Origin: Oxyruncus cristatus
Taxonomy: Eukaryota; Chordata; Aves; Passeriformes; Cotingidae
DNA: 64,000 nucleotides
Assembly: GCA_013399855.1 (NCBI GenBank)
Contig: VXAY01012530.1
Location: 6,129,881 to 6,193,880, forward strand
Reading direction: 5' to 3'
In this document: positions 47,101 to 61,151 of the stretch, one piece after another
Layout: every line of letters starts with the position of its first letter
Numbering within the stretch: position 1 is the stretch's first letter
Program-made: the position numbers and the translations under genes
Notes under the pieces: generated by a model
What the model was told of the DNA's origin: nothing
The model's input: only the letters and a program-made list of their open reading frames with translations
Database searches by the model: none

Positions 47101-50081
47101 GTCATTTGAAAATATTCTGTCTCTGATTAAAAAACCCTCAAGTATATTTGCTCTGAAGAGTCCTGGAATATTTAGCAAGTGTTTTCATTGCCTCCATCCG
47201 CTTGGTAAGCTCCGCTTCATTTCCTGTGGCTCTACTGAAATAAATATCTGATGCAAATGAACCAGGGAAATATTTTGAACCCAACTCAGAACGTGAATAG
47301 AAGGAGAGGTGCATATCACAAACAAAATCTGTGTTTCATTTCTGTTTCACTGCAAATGCAACAAGGGAGATTGTTTCATAGAAGAATCTTTATAATTGCA
47401 TCTGGAATACTTAGTGTATTGTTCTGCAAGAAAGTATATTCATAAGAAGTTTCTTTGCAACATCTTGTAATGCAAAATCAGATACTCCTCTTTCACGCTT
47501 TGGAGTCAGTTCCTAATATTGTTCTCACTCTGCTAGAAATGTAGCCTTGAGAATAATGGTGGTCTCTGCTGCATAGGAAAAATATTAAACTTAGCTACAA
47601 AATAAAAGGAATTCTAAGACAGAGAGAAATCTTTCCCTTTGCTTTCTTCTTAGTATCCCCAGGTGAATTAATGAGGATATTGAGCCTACTAAGTTATACT
47701 TTCCCCCTGAAGTGCTCAGAAGAGAGGTTATAAACACTTTAGATCATTCTTCAGATAAGACAGGCATGAGAAAGATTCTGAACTGCAATGGAATGAAATC
47801 ATTAAGAAATAATTCCCCTCAGACTATCGGAAAGTAGATAAAAAATCCCCTGAATTTGAATATTAATTTTCCAATATAGCTAGGCTTATAGACCTACAGA
47901 TCTAAACAGGTTAAGGTCATCTTAGAAGTAATTCTCCTGTTTTTGACAGTGTTTATTGCTCAGCATGATGTGCAGTCAATGCAAAAACATGCCCTTTACT
48001 TTTAAGTTTTCCTCCGTGATGGCTCCTTACCTTAACCTGACCTTTGGCTATGTTCAACCCATAGAGGGCAGTGACGTGCAATTAATAACAAATGAAAACA
48101 CTGGTTTTGGTGGTCTTGGTATGTATTTTTGGGAAGAATTGAAAATTTTTTAGGTGCTCTGTCATTAACATCGGACTTCCAGAATTTCTCAGGTTGAGTT
48201 TAGGGAATTATAAGTTACAGACTTACAAAATAGGTTGTAAAAATTATGTTCTGAGGAACTTTCCAAAGGTTTTTTTTGCAGAGGTATTGCTTGGTAGTAG
48301 TCTGCACTAATAAATAGTGGACAACATGCTGGGAAGAAATAAGTCCGCAGAAGAAATACACAGCTAAATGAGGAGGTGTTCTTCTCTCATACCCTGTGGT
48401 CTGCTCATTCTATAAAATTTATAGGTATGACCCACAAATAATCCTCATTAACTCTTTCTGTCTGCATGATGCCTGCATACAGTGAGACTCCTGCAAGGTA
48501 ACTGGAAAATTTCCACCCTGAGCAACAGCCAATACAATCAGCCCCTGCGCATATAGACAGCACTGATGGTATCCACCAAAACCACAGATCTCGGCAAGCT
48601 TTTATCAGCCTGTTGGAACACAGAGTTTGACTGGGCCTTTTGCCTCCAACCAGCCCAGGCTGAAGACCAATCTAGATGCTTAGTATGAGCAGGATTCAGT
48701 AGCAGAATAGTCTCTTAAAAACAGAAAGAAAGGCGACACAGTGGCTTCCAACCTCCTCTATTCTGAGTCACATTTCTGCTTGTTATTCACATATATCTCC
48801 TTTACCTTAATATATGTATATCTCAGTGAAAAAGATCGAAGGATTCTGGATGCAAGAAGAAGGTCAAAGCACAGACTAATTTTTGTGCTGCCTCAGGACA
48901 TATTTGTGTTTGTTTTAGAAGCAAACAGATTCCAAAGATATGAAAGAAATACCAAAGCACAACGCAGATTAAATGGCTGGAAAATGCAAAAAAACCAAAA
49001 CAATAATTCATGGAATGGAATCTGCAAAGCTTACAAACTCTGATCCTCTCACGACAAGGATGTATCATGAAGAAGTGTATAGCTTACATGCCTGAGCCAA
49101 GGCAGCTTCACTGTCTGGGCCTGGAAAGAGGAGGAGAGCCAAGCTTCCTTCTTGTCTCTCCCTTTCCCATCTCTCCTTGGATGTTTCATGCAGACAGGGT
49201 GTGGGGCTGATGTCTTTGAAGGGGCTTTCCACTCTGGATTGGAACAGCCTTCATGCAGCTATGCAGCAGATGAGGATGCTTTTCATTTTGGTATGTAAAG
49301 CTGTAGTTGAGCAAGTGAAAAATCAGCTTTTCATGCTTTATAAAGTGCTGCTGCTGTATAGAAACTCCTACTGTGGAACCCAGACAGGAAGAGAAATGTC
49401 TCCTTTGTATTTTATTTGTGTACTCATATTCAAGAATTTGTGAAGTGCACAGGGACTGCCATAAATTTTCTGTCTGGAAAAAATTCTTCCTAACAAAAAG
49501 TATTTCAGTGTCTCACTGTATAAAACAAATGCCCCAGGGCCTGTAATTGCATAAAGATTTGATATTTTATGGCTATGATACCATATACAAATTGACTGCT
49601 ACAACATTTTTATGTGGTTATTTCTAAAGAAATATGTGATCAGTATCCCTTGTTACTTGCAATATCCTTCACCCAGAAACTGATGTGATAAACATAACAC
49701 AAGACTGAACAAAATGTCATGTAATAAAATACAACATGAAATCAATCAAACTTTGGCTAACAGCACACATGAGGCCCATACTTTGGTTAACTGTGCAACA
49801 TTTAACATTTCCAGATTTTACATGAATATTTATATCTCTGTATTTTAAAAAGCTTCACTAACTTCCATACATCCAAACTTAAATACAGGTAATTTTTTTA
49901 TAGATTTGGGGTTTAATGTTTGGAAAGATACAAGTTTTGAATTTTTCAATCTTGCTTAAATGTATGAATGTAAAGGAAGTCCATTATCATTTATTATTAT
50001 TATACATTTCATTTTAAGTTTCCTAAATTCACCACTAATACAAGCACTGTGCTACTTTTGTAAAACTGATCAGTAATTTAC

Positions 50082-50111
50082 TATAAATAATATTTTTAAA
50101 TATTATTTATA
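50082..50111. repeat. Perfect AT inverted repeat (14-bp arms, 2-base spacer)
   Basis: The left arm TATAAATAATATTT (50082-50095), spacer TT and right arm AAATATTATTTATA (50098-50111) form a perfect 30-base palindrome of only A and T. It could extrude as a hairpin or cruciform. It does not resemble a known regulatory element and is intronic. Confidence 0.95.
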
Positions 50112-50624
50112 TTCCAAAAACTTCTCAGCTGCAGACAGAAGAGGCTCTAGATACAACAAATGGATTAAATGTTTAAAAGTGCTTCTTTAGTAAGTTTCGG
50201 TTTTGTATTCTGTGTTGGAGACCTTAAGACCAAATGTAACTCATCATAACCATCCATTTTATTCATGTCATGAACAGGTGGAAGATGTTTGCAGACTAAA
50301 CAAGTTACGTCAATAATAAGTAATAATATTTTGGAGGTTATTAAAAAGTATCAGAATCAATGGTATATATATGTTGCTGAGTTATTGGAATAATTAAGTT
50401 AAATTGTTGAATACATATTTGATTTACAGGAATAATAGGAGTAACATTAAAATAGATTTCCCACATTGTTTTACCACAGTTAAAATCAACTTCAATTACT
50501 GTATCTACTATTTTTGAGTACAGTGTTAATATGGAGTCTTTAAGCTGTATTTCTATGTTGAAATGTTCATGGAAGTTTTAGAAAAGGTCTTATGCTCATT
50601 CTGATTCCACTCCCCCTTCATTGC

Positions 50625-50845
50625 ATCAATTATTGGCTCAAAAAGGGCTTCTTCAATGGAACAGGCTCCCTGGGGTAGTGGCCAAAGCAGAAAGCCTCTT
50701 CGAGTTCAAGGAGTATCTGGACAATGCACTGAGTCATGGTGTAGCTTTAGGTAGTTCTGTAAGAGGCAAGGATTTGGATTTGATGATTGCCATGGGTCCC
50801 TTTCAACTTGAGATCATCTATGATACTATGATTCTATTAAAAGAA
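50625..50845 (+). mobile_element. CR1 3'-end fragment, sense orientation
   Basis: The + strand encodes a worn ORF2 tail (QWNRLPGVVAKAESLFEFKE then LDNALSH). This is followed by the element's 3' untranslated end: GGTAGTTCTGTAAGAGGCAA, a GGGTCCCTTTCAACTTGAGA segment and TGATACTATGATTCTATTAA, which carries the terminal ATTCTATG-type repeat. It differs in sequence from the other copies and so represents another CR1 subfamily. It is the only CR1 fragment here in the same orientation as MALRD1. It lies about 1.6 kb upstream of the exon at 52475. Confidence 0.88.
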
Positions 50846-52360
50846 TGGACCTCTGATGTGATGGCACATAGAATCAGGAGTCTCACTAGGGAGAAATACA
50901 TTGAGAAAATGAGAAAATACAGAAGTTGTCATCAACTTTGGAATTAGTGGTGGAAGGCACCAGTGAGATCCTGTTACATTATTTTCACTTTATTGGACTG
51001 TGTCCTTGGCTTTCAATCACGGAGACGTAACTGAAGAAGCAATACCTAAACTCTTCCCTGGTACTTACAGCACTCGAACATCATGACTTATAAAGGGGAG
51101 CTATTACCACTGGTCCAACATCATTAGTTATGTGCAAAAATAGTTATTCAGCTGGATATCTATGGCTTTACACAGTTAAATACGCATTCCATATGCAGTT
51201 ATGGAAACTCTTCCGTGTCTTTTTTTTCTACTTAACATTTTAAAGTAAAGTTGTCATTGTTTTCAAAAATTGTTTTGCAGTTAATTATGATATTCCAGAA
51301 CACCCTTCCAAGGCACGCTTCAAGTGTCTCTATGCTTTGGTAGGTATGAGAACCTCCTTCTAAAAGATGTCAACAATTCTATGAGTTCCCTGATTCAGAA
51401 ACAACTAATGTAATATTTCTGTACGTGCTTGTCTGAACTTTCTTATTCAGAATACAATATCTAAAGCACCAAGATTCATTTTATCGTCATAAATATGCAT
51501 AAGACAATCTTATTAACATAAATCTGATCTAACAGGTTCACCATGGATAAAGAAATGTAATTAATTTTCCTCTTTGCCTATTTTACTGCTGTCTCTATTT
51601 TCCTTAGATTTTGCTTGTTCCTGTACTGCTGTCTTAGGACCTTTGTTATGCATTGTATTTAGCTCTTTGATGCATCACACAGTGCTTTCTTAAACCTAGC
51701 TGGAATACTACTGGCTTTTGATAAGACAAGAGTAGAAAAAAATTTTCTTATTTACAGTTTGGATGATTACTCACACAGTCATAAAGAAAAACGAATTTAG
51801 ACATATTCAGAACTTTTGCAGATATTTACTTTTGGTGTTGTCATATATATGTGTAATCCTACACAGCAAATGAAATTGGTTCATCTGCATTCTAATATTA
51901 CTATTAAAAAATGAAGCATGTTTTTTGCTGCTGACTTGCCAGTTAGGTAATGTGATAGGACGTTTTAAAATATATTAGCATACTTGAAAAGCAGAGTGCT
52001 CTTATTTACTTTCAAATAAACTATACTAAATTTATCATTACCTTTTATTCATTTTTCCTCCATTATATCACCATTGTCACATCTTTTTAAAGATTCTACC
52101 TTAGATACCCTAATTTTAAAATGGTAGAGTAACCTTGCATACAGTAATATATTCTAAAAACAAAGAACAGTATTGTATAAAGTTAAATACAACTCTACCA
52201 AAATATATTCTTTTGCAGTTCAATCATACACATAGTAATTTCTCTACCAAGACCTGGTCTACTATTGATGGTTATGTTATTTGTACAGTAATCATCTAAT
52301 TTCATTACCTCTCCTATTATCATAGCAAAGTATCTGTTTGCCAATTGTTGGCAAAACTGA

Positions 52361-52720
<360 letters not shown>

Positions 52721-53167
52721 TAAATTAATTTGTTTTCACTCATAATTTAAATACCTTTTTCTGCTCATACACAAAATCTCGTATTAGTGCAATGTTCACT
52801 AAATTATGGCAGATAAATCCAAGAAATTATTAAGTTTTTGTTTCCTTAATTTATTTGGCTTTGAGTAAGAAGTTTCCTTCTTTACTTTATTGGAAAGCCA
52901 TTGAGTCTCTGATGTTATATATAACCATTTAATATGAATTATGTTAGATTATATAATGTGTAACCTGTGGTCTGTATGTTTTATCACAAAGGCTCTTGCC
53001 ATAAAAACGAGACTACAAATGAACCACTGTCAATATTCTTTTTCCCAGTTCAGTTGAAGCGTTAAAAGCCAGCAAAATAAAGAAAACCTTTGACTCTGTC
53101 ACAGGGTACTCACTCTAATTCATGTTTTTGTGGACATAGGCTAAAATAGGAACAGAATTGTCATTTG

Positions 53168-53266
53168 TTAAAACAACAACAAACCAAAACAAATAAAACC
53201 CCCAAACTCCCTCCCAAATCAAACCCCAAAACTATCAAAACCCCAACAAACAACAACAACAACACA
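53168..53266. repeat. 99-base G-free A/C-rich tract; G-rich on the minus strand
   Basis: No G occurs on the + strand between 53168 and 53266. CAA and CCAAA units flank five C-runs: 53199-53203, 53209-53211, 53213-53215, 53224-53227 and 53241-53244. On the minus strand these are G-runs separated by T-rich loops of 5, 1, 8 and 13 bases. The tract lies about 0.5 kb after the exon at 52475-52655. Confidence 0.9.
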
Positions 53267-53975
53267 GAAGATAAATACTGAGTGGACCTTGGCCTATCTC
53301 AAGAAGGAGAGTGGTCTTTCCACCTGGTAGGAAACTGAAACAATATAGGTGGATTTTTTGAGTGAGGTGATCATCACTAATGCCACATATCAGCACTGTA
53401 GGACTTTTGGGAAAGTTGTTTGGGCAAGCTTTAATGTCCTGCCATAGACTGCATGCCCATTATCAACTGAGTACGAAAAGTGAACTTCTGGAGAGTATCC
53501 TTCAACCTAGATTCATCTGAAAAAATGAAGATTTTGCATTCAGAAATTGTTCTGTTGTATAAATCAAAGAATGGAAACTGGATACAACTTGTGACTTTCT
53601 TCAGAACTGAACTTTAATAAAACTGTAAGGCAGATGTACTCTTCAAAGCTCTTCCAAGCACATGAGCATTAGCAATCCTCTTGTGCTTTTTATAAGTGTT
53701 TCATTGCCCCCATTGCTGTGCATGTCACTGTTCTCCAAAGAACAAGGGTAGAGAGATAAGGATGCCCTGGTAGGAGTTGGTAAGTCAATATCCCTCTATC
53801 ATCTTGAATAACAAAGTGGATGCTGATCTCTCTTGCCATTTGTTGCCAGCTGCGTTCATATGTATTATTTCATACCAGTGGGGTCTATTTAAAATACATT
53901 TCTGGGATTCTGTTTCGTTTTGGGGCTACAACAATTTAGACACTTCATTCAAATTCATGACATATTCAGCAAATT

Positions 53976-53996
53976 AAAAAAAAAAAAAAAAAAAAA
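53976..53996. repeat. Poly(A) run, 21 bases
   Basis: This is the longest A homopolymer in the window. No recognisable retrocopy precedes it; an unremarkable 66-codon open frame ends just before it. Confidence 0.95.
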
Positions 53997-56900
53997 CAGG
54001 GTTTCTTTTTTCAAGAAAGAAGTAATGTCTCTGTTAAGTTCATAAAGATGGTATCAACATATCTTCATATGATGTAAAAATATTTCTTCTTACTCTTAAT
54101 TCCACACATTAGGTAATAACCTGAAAAAGGACATTATATAAACACAACTGGAAATATTTCACAGAGTTGTCATTTCAAGCAAGGACATTGTTTCAACAGG
54201 GGTTTGGAAAGCTGTCATATGAAGGATCTTAAATCTCTTAAAATGTTAAGACTGCTGAAATTTACATTGCTTTTAGTCTATGGCCCTACAAATCTGAATG
54301 TTAACAGTGTTTTATAACCAGTGTTGCATTAAAATACCTTTGCAGTGAAACAGTCCAGAAAGTAACCTGGTTTATCACTCTACAGCAACTATTTGTTTTA
54401 CAGCACTGCTTCAACAAGAAGCTCTTTTGGGAAAGCAGTTGCACCATGTGCTCCCACTACTTTCACTTACAGCTTCAGCATAGTAATATTCCTATGCATA
54501 CAAAAATTATTGTTTATGAAGATGCATGATTCAGAGGAGGCCTTTTTCATAACAGCTTGAAATGTGCAGTTGAAGCTCAATATGCAAGACTAATTTTTTT
54601 GAGATTGATTTAAGAAAGTTGGAGACCCAAGATACTAATCCCTTACAGAGCTGTCACTCGCATGGTCATTGTTTTTGCACTCTAATAAGGTGCAGTCTTT
54701 ATACAATCAGGAATTGCACTTACAGCATCTCTGGTAGTGTATGATAGGTACAGCAGGGTTATCCTTAAAGTTTAGGTGTATATATACTGTGGGAATGTGT
54801 TTATGCTTATGCCTTTGCTTATCAGCAGGATCAGAGGCCTGTCATGTTTGCTTTTTAACTCTATCTATGTGCATCCTTGCAAATGCATGTCTGTCAAGAA
54901 ACAAAACAAACAAAACCTGAAAAAGCAATCCAGACCCCACCCCACCACTACCCACCTCGTTCTCCTCCTGTATGATGATATTTAGGCTCAAATCAAGGTC
55001 AAAAGGGAATAATTTCATTGCCTTTAGTGCCTTTCACATCAGTTTTGTATATGATTTTTTGCTTTTTACTCCACAAGTTGAGACTTGCTTACTTAATTTT
55101 CACGAGACTTTTGGTATGCTGACCTTCCTGTTGGCATGATGACATGAAGGAGCCTGGTCTGACCTTTCTCATTCTTGTTGTTATTGATTCTTTACCTTTG
55201 TAGAACAAACAAGCAAAATACATTTTGCCAGTTTCTCAAAAATAACATTTCCCATCTGAGCCAAGCCTCGGGCGTTCAGGGTAGAAAAAGCATGTCATGT
55301 ACAGATTGCATTTTTTTTTACAGCTCAGGGTGAACAGTTTTATTGTGTCTATTACAAAAAAGCTAAAAGACAGCAAACACAGTCTTACTGTTGCAAACTC
55401 AAGAAGAGGAGTAGCATACAAACCAGATGGGGGGCAGGGGCTTCTTATCAACAAAATGACTTGATTTACAGCACTTACCCATGAACTGCATTTTTAGGTG
55501 TAGAATTGCTGAGCTAGACACATGGCCAGGGTCCTCTAGGGTAGCTGAGTCCACATTGTATTTTCCACTGGAACTTATAATGCTAAAGTAAAATCTTATA
55601 CAATATTATGGGTATTCTGAACATGTTAATTACATAAACAGTGGAAGAGACAATGCGCAGAAAAACCTAGAAGATGATTGAAAATAATTAAAACTTTAAT
55701 GACAGGTTTTAAATAAGCAAAATGGAAGTGGAATGAGAAAACCTTAAATTGCATGGGCCAAAAAATGAATATTTAACTGCTTCCCAGAACATGGATTATC
55801 GCGTTGGAAATGAATGTTAGAGCAATTCCGAAGCTTTCAAATATTTTGGGATGGCCTCCTTCTCACAGACTGTCCTTTTGGAAGCCGTTGAATGGTATTC
55901 CTGGAACATGGTTTACAGTCCAAACAATAAAATAATTGCCTCTTTGCAGAAATTATGTACTCAAGACAGTAAAAAGGGAAGAGAGAGGTAACTTGAGAGA
56001 GATTCTTAACATGGGAACATCACATCTATTTTCTGAGGTATGGTAACATGCAGTGGTTATAGCAGTATTTAATAAATCTAAATATTTCACTGTACATGTA
56101 TTTTCCTTCAGCTTGCTTCCATACAGTGTATTATAGAAATAAGCTGTATACAACATTTGAGTACTGCATGGAGGTGGATTAACTCTGCAGAATTCTCTGC
56201 TCTTCACTTACATAGCTGTGATTTACACAGCCGATGTGATATGAGGATTTTCAACCAAACACAAAAAATATTGTCAATATTTGTTTTTAAAAAGTAATTA
56301 GTCAACAGGTCCTATATCAATAGAATACTACAGATAACTTTATTTATTATGATCTGAGCTTCTGGGGTCCTGCACTTCAAGGCTAATTTCCCTCAGGTCT
56401 CACTAATTTCTATGGAAGCAAAGGGCAAGAAGCAACTGTGGGTTTATTGGAAATATGAGCTCTTGGAAATATTGTCAGAGATAGAAAAAACAAAGATCTA
56501 AAGGGGTCTTATGAATTGTTGTGAGAGGGTAAACTATGTTCTGATAACAAAAATAAGTTAAATTCCAAATCTGATACGATTTTACAGTTTTAATTAAAAA
56601 AATCTGAAAAATATTGGAGTCACATCACAGCCAGAGAAAATGTGTTCCTAATATTAAAATTAATTGAGGTATTGATTTTTTTTTTCACCTTCTCATACAA
56701 TAATTTTTATACATATTTAGCAACAGACTGTGTGGCTCAAATAGAGTTTAGTATGGTCTTTTCTTACACTTTTTAATAATTGACTTTGGCCATGCATAAG
56801 GTTATTTGCAGGCTAGAAAAAAATGCCTGCATTTTTGCCATAATAAAAAGGTAAAATACCTATGAGTGTCATACAGAATAATACCTAATGATAAATTTTT

Positions 56901-59900
56901 GAGACTTGTGACACTTAACTTCATGATAACATCTTCTAAAAAATCTGTCGGAAATAAGCTGCGGTCTGGTATCCTTAAGGAGCACATCAAGTATTATTGA
57001 TTTGCTTTTCCAGCTGATGGCCCACTGTCATAATAGTGAATCAAAAGCACAACTTGTTAGACATGCTGTTGCCACTAGTCTGAATTTTGTACATTTGTAA
57101 TTTTAAAGAAAAGGAATCTTAGATTTCAGATACACAACAGCAAGTATAAGCATGGACATACACATTACTCAACCATATCACACACACTGATTTTGGCACC
57201 CCAGGGCACCACCTGGAAAACTAACAGTGAAAGATAAACGAAAATAAGAGAATCATAACTCTAACTTAAAATTCAACTAAAATATCTAGAACTTTTGGTT
57301 ATTTAGTTAATTGATATAATTTTTTCATAGTCTGGGAACTCAGTGTTATACAAGTCCAGGAATAAGAAAGAGCCATTACAGCTCCAGTCATCTTTGTAGG
57401 TTGACTATTTGGGATCAGACTCCACAAGCTTTTCTTCTAATGTTTAGGGTAAAAAAGATAGTGACATTACAATTATATGTAGTTTTTAAAAGAAAGGAAA
57501 GTAAAAATGCCATGATCTATTAATTTGATATACCAAATTTGATTTACCAAATTGAGCTGAACAGGAATTTTGTTTAAAATATAATAAAGCTTGCTTTGCT
57601 TGGCAGTAAACTTTTCCTTTCCCTTTCTCCTCATATATTTGTATTCCTCCTCACCTACTCTTTATGGCAAAGACCATAGGTGAAGGTACTGAAATCCTTT
57701 GAACAACGTTACTTCCATGCCCTCATAAACAAGAAGCTTTGAAAGTCTCAGCAGAGAAATTCTTTCTCATTAGAATTCCACCAGAGCTTTGCAGATCAGA
57801 GATACAATAACTAAAACATCCCAGTGTTTGTGTGTGTAGGCCAGCTTTTTTTATTTTTAAAGCAAGACAGTGTTTTCTTTGAATCCTCTGCTATGTATCA
57901 TGCAAAGCTTTACATTTAGTGGAGAGTTTAGTTCCTTCTCCTCAGACACTTGAGAAAAGTTCAAACTCTTATAACAGAAATATTCAGCACAAACCTAGAC
58001 CTGAAGTGAGAGGTAAGGGAATTCAGACAGAGAAAGATATAGATTTGTGTTCAGACAGAATGTATGTCCAGTTACCTGAGTTTTTTGATGTTTTCTTTTT
58101 TTCTCCTTTCAAAATATTTCAATGATTCACTATGTCTTTCCCTTGTTTTTGTCAGTGTCAGGGTATTTTGACATGGGGCCCTGGAATCATATCACCTGGT
58201 TAAGACTTCTCAGTAAATGTGCTGAAATCAATGGTAAAATTCTTAATTGTTACTCTAATATTTGGATTTTGCCTTTAGAAGGAAACTATTCTTCGATTTC
58301 ATTGTGAGCTCTCAGTTTAAAAATTGCTGATTCATATTGAATCTCCATTACAGACAAAGAAAGACCATTTTAAGAAGTCTAGAGCTTTTGGTAGCTTTAA
58401 CTTGTGTTAGTGTAACATAGATCAACATGAATGTACTTTATTGTTTGAGGGAAAATTTTACTGAACTCAGATCTCATTACACTCAACAGAGGATACAGAT
58501 ATGCACAATTTGGTTCTAGACAAGAACTAATCTCCCTCTTGGCAATGTGAAAATCAGCCCCAGCTGCCTTCCAGAGGACATCCTGAATGCCCTTGTACGA
58601 AGGACTCAGTGAGGAAGGCAGCGTTCTCAGGAGAGATTTGGAGGAAATACAGGCTCCCTCAACTCAGCTTGCCAGGGCTGCCACATTTACACTGGGGAGG
58701 AAGACATGAGTTCCTGCACAAGTCACGTTATGCACAAGTGCTTAAACAGCACTGAATATTAAGACTTTCAGAAAATGCATTAAAAATATAAATTCATTTT
58801 TACTGAAGAGGCCAATATTATATAGTCTGGAATCAGGGAATTAATTGCATTTGATAATATGTTTTGAAAAGATTAAAAAATGGGAAAAAAAAGAGAAATA
58901 TGGCAGCAGCTAGAAAATCACAGAATTCTCTAGTTTTTATTGCACTGTACAGAAGTCATTTACACACCTGTAACACTCTAGTTATTATTTCTGTTTGAGA
59001 TTATGTAAAAAGTGTATGAGCTTAATCAAAAAATTTCTTCACCATCTTTCCTTCTTTTTGCCACGCTCAGACTGTTAGTAGGGAAATACATGAGGTCATT
59101 TGCCACATATTTTGAATATGAGAAAGAAACAAGCTATAACTTTTACCTCATTTTTCATGAAGAAACATCAGTGGCTTTTCAAGCTTCTGTTTATCTCATG
59201 GGAAACTTTTGAAGAAGAGTCACTGACTCCAAAGATCCTTTGTTTGCTAGGATGTGGCTGTAATTTCCAGAATAAAATTAAAGTATCTTAATTTTGACAT
59301 TTACTTCACATATTGCTTACTCTTCATATCTGATGATAGATTTCTTAACTCCACATATTTCAAATGGGCCACAAGAGAAGACTTTTTATGGCTAGTAAAA
59401 TATACACGGTATAGGTCGACGGATTGGAAATCTTTTTTTTAACTCACAGTCATTGTCTAAAAAGGTGGTACTAGCATAATGACCACTGTCCCAGCCTGAG
59501 TTCATTTCCATATGAAGTTACTGTAGAAGGTAGGCACCCTTCCAGTAGAGCCAAACTGCATATAACAGTTGATCTTCTGCAACCCATCATACACCTCCAT
59601 GCAAGATGACAGCCAAGATGACTTTCACATCTGGTGATGATTCTGCAGAGCCAGGGAGAGCATTCAGCTGAGGAAGTGCCTCCTTGTTGCAGATAATTGC
59701 AGCTGTACTCCATTGCTCTGTCCAAATGACCCCTGTGGAACACATCAGAACAAGTCCATGTATTAAAAAAATAAAATATTCATATGAGATACTTCTAAGA
59801 AATTAGTGATAACTGGAGAGAGAGTGCTTTTATTGAGTGGTTTGGATTTATTCCCTATCACAGTGGAAACAACAGCTTGACAGTCATTTTGTAGGGTAAA

Positions 59901-61116
59901 TATCATTGACAAGCTCTAAAAATAATCTGTTCAGCTGAATTTCCTGAGGTTCAGTGTAGCTCTACACTGGAATTACGATAAAAGAGAGACGGAGAAGGGA
60001 AAAAGGACCAATGAGTAGGGACCTCATGTCAAACTGCTTCAGGAGATATTTTTATCAGCTGAAAAATGTTTATAATTGCTGAGAAATAGAATTTTCTGCA
60101 AAAGCATCACTTGATATTTTACCCTATCTCCTCTTCTCCCTTTTCGTTTACCACTTGCAGACTCCAAAGAGATAATGCTATCTCTCTCTAGCATTGTGAA
60201 AGAGGGGAGTGAAGTGACATAAATACTCCCCATATACATGACAATTTAAAAAACAAATAATAGAAAGAGGTGAATTTTCAAATGTAATTTGAAAATATTC
60301 CTACTCAGAAAGGACTTTAATTTCTAAAAAGACAAACGATGGGGGAAAAAATTCTCATTTCCATTGACTATACATTATATATTTCATTTCATACTGCTGA
60401 CGTGGTGGTGGTGGACTGTTGAGTGAGTGCACGTGTTTCTCTTGCAGAGCAAAGATGAGAGTCTTGGTAAACAGCAGCTCAGTGTACTTGACCTCGAGTT
60501 ACACACTGCTTTCCAAAACAGCTCAAGGTCTTGTTCACTGCAGCCTTTAACAACCATAACAATTTGGGATTCACACTATGCCTTTCAAATGCACAAAGCA
60601 CTGGCCAAACACAACCTTTGGCAACATATGTCTGTAGTGTTGTAATACAAGATGGCAAGAGCATCTCCTCCTTTTGGCTGTGTGATCAATCACTTCTTTC
60701 ATGATAAATATTTTAAATAGGACAACATTCACTATGTCAGCCTAACGCACAACCTATGAAATTTACTGCTATCTATGAAACTTTTTGAGGGTTTTTTTTT
60801 GTATTTTGCTTTAGACAGTCAAAATCTAAAGCTTATGGGACTGATATTTGACCCGTCTGGTTCTTTCTGGTTTCTAATTTTATGTAGATCATATTACAGG
60901 AATGTTTACAACTTACACAGCGTTCCTAAAAGTAAGCTCCTGTACCATGAGAGTCAGAGAAACAGTCTCTGACCTGTTGCTGTCATCTAGTAGCAAACTT
61001 AAAGGAGAGAAGACTATTTTTGTGAATTTGTTCATAGTCAGTCTTTTCTTGGTAGTTGAAAAATAAATGTCTGGTTTAATAGTGTTGTATTTATCAGCTA
61101 TCTGCAAATGAACTTT

Positions 61117-61151
61117 GTCATATCTATAAATATGTGAGTCATATCTATAAA
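61117..61151. repeat. 21-bp-period duplication
   Basis: GTCATATCTATAAA occurs at 61117-61130 and again at 61138-61151, with TATGTGA between. This is a short tandem duplication in intron. Confidence 0.9.

Noticed and set aside
48741..49443. Cluster of overlapping + strand frames (100, 66 and 88 codons), considered as a nested gene or retrocopy.
   Set aside because: No recognised protein family, no clear promoter or poly(A) tail, and the frames shift repeatedly. Ordinary intron is more likely, though a decayed repeat is possible.
51281..51339. Exon-like 59-base segment after TTGTTTTGCAG with donor TTTG|GTAGGT, coding NYDIPEHPSKARFKCLYA in one frame.
   Set aside because: Its length is not a multiple of three, so inclusion between 30205 and 52475 would shift the frame, and the MAM 2 domain is already complete without it. 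It has no recognised domain.
53777..53996. A 66-codon frame followed by a 21-base A run, considered as a processed retrocopy.
   Set aside because: The frame matches nothing I recognise, and no target-site duplication is visible. The A run alone is not enough.
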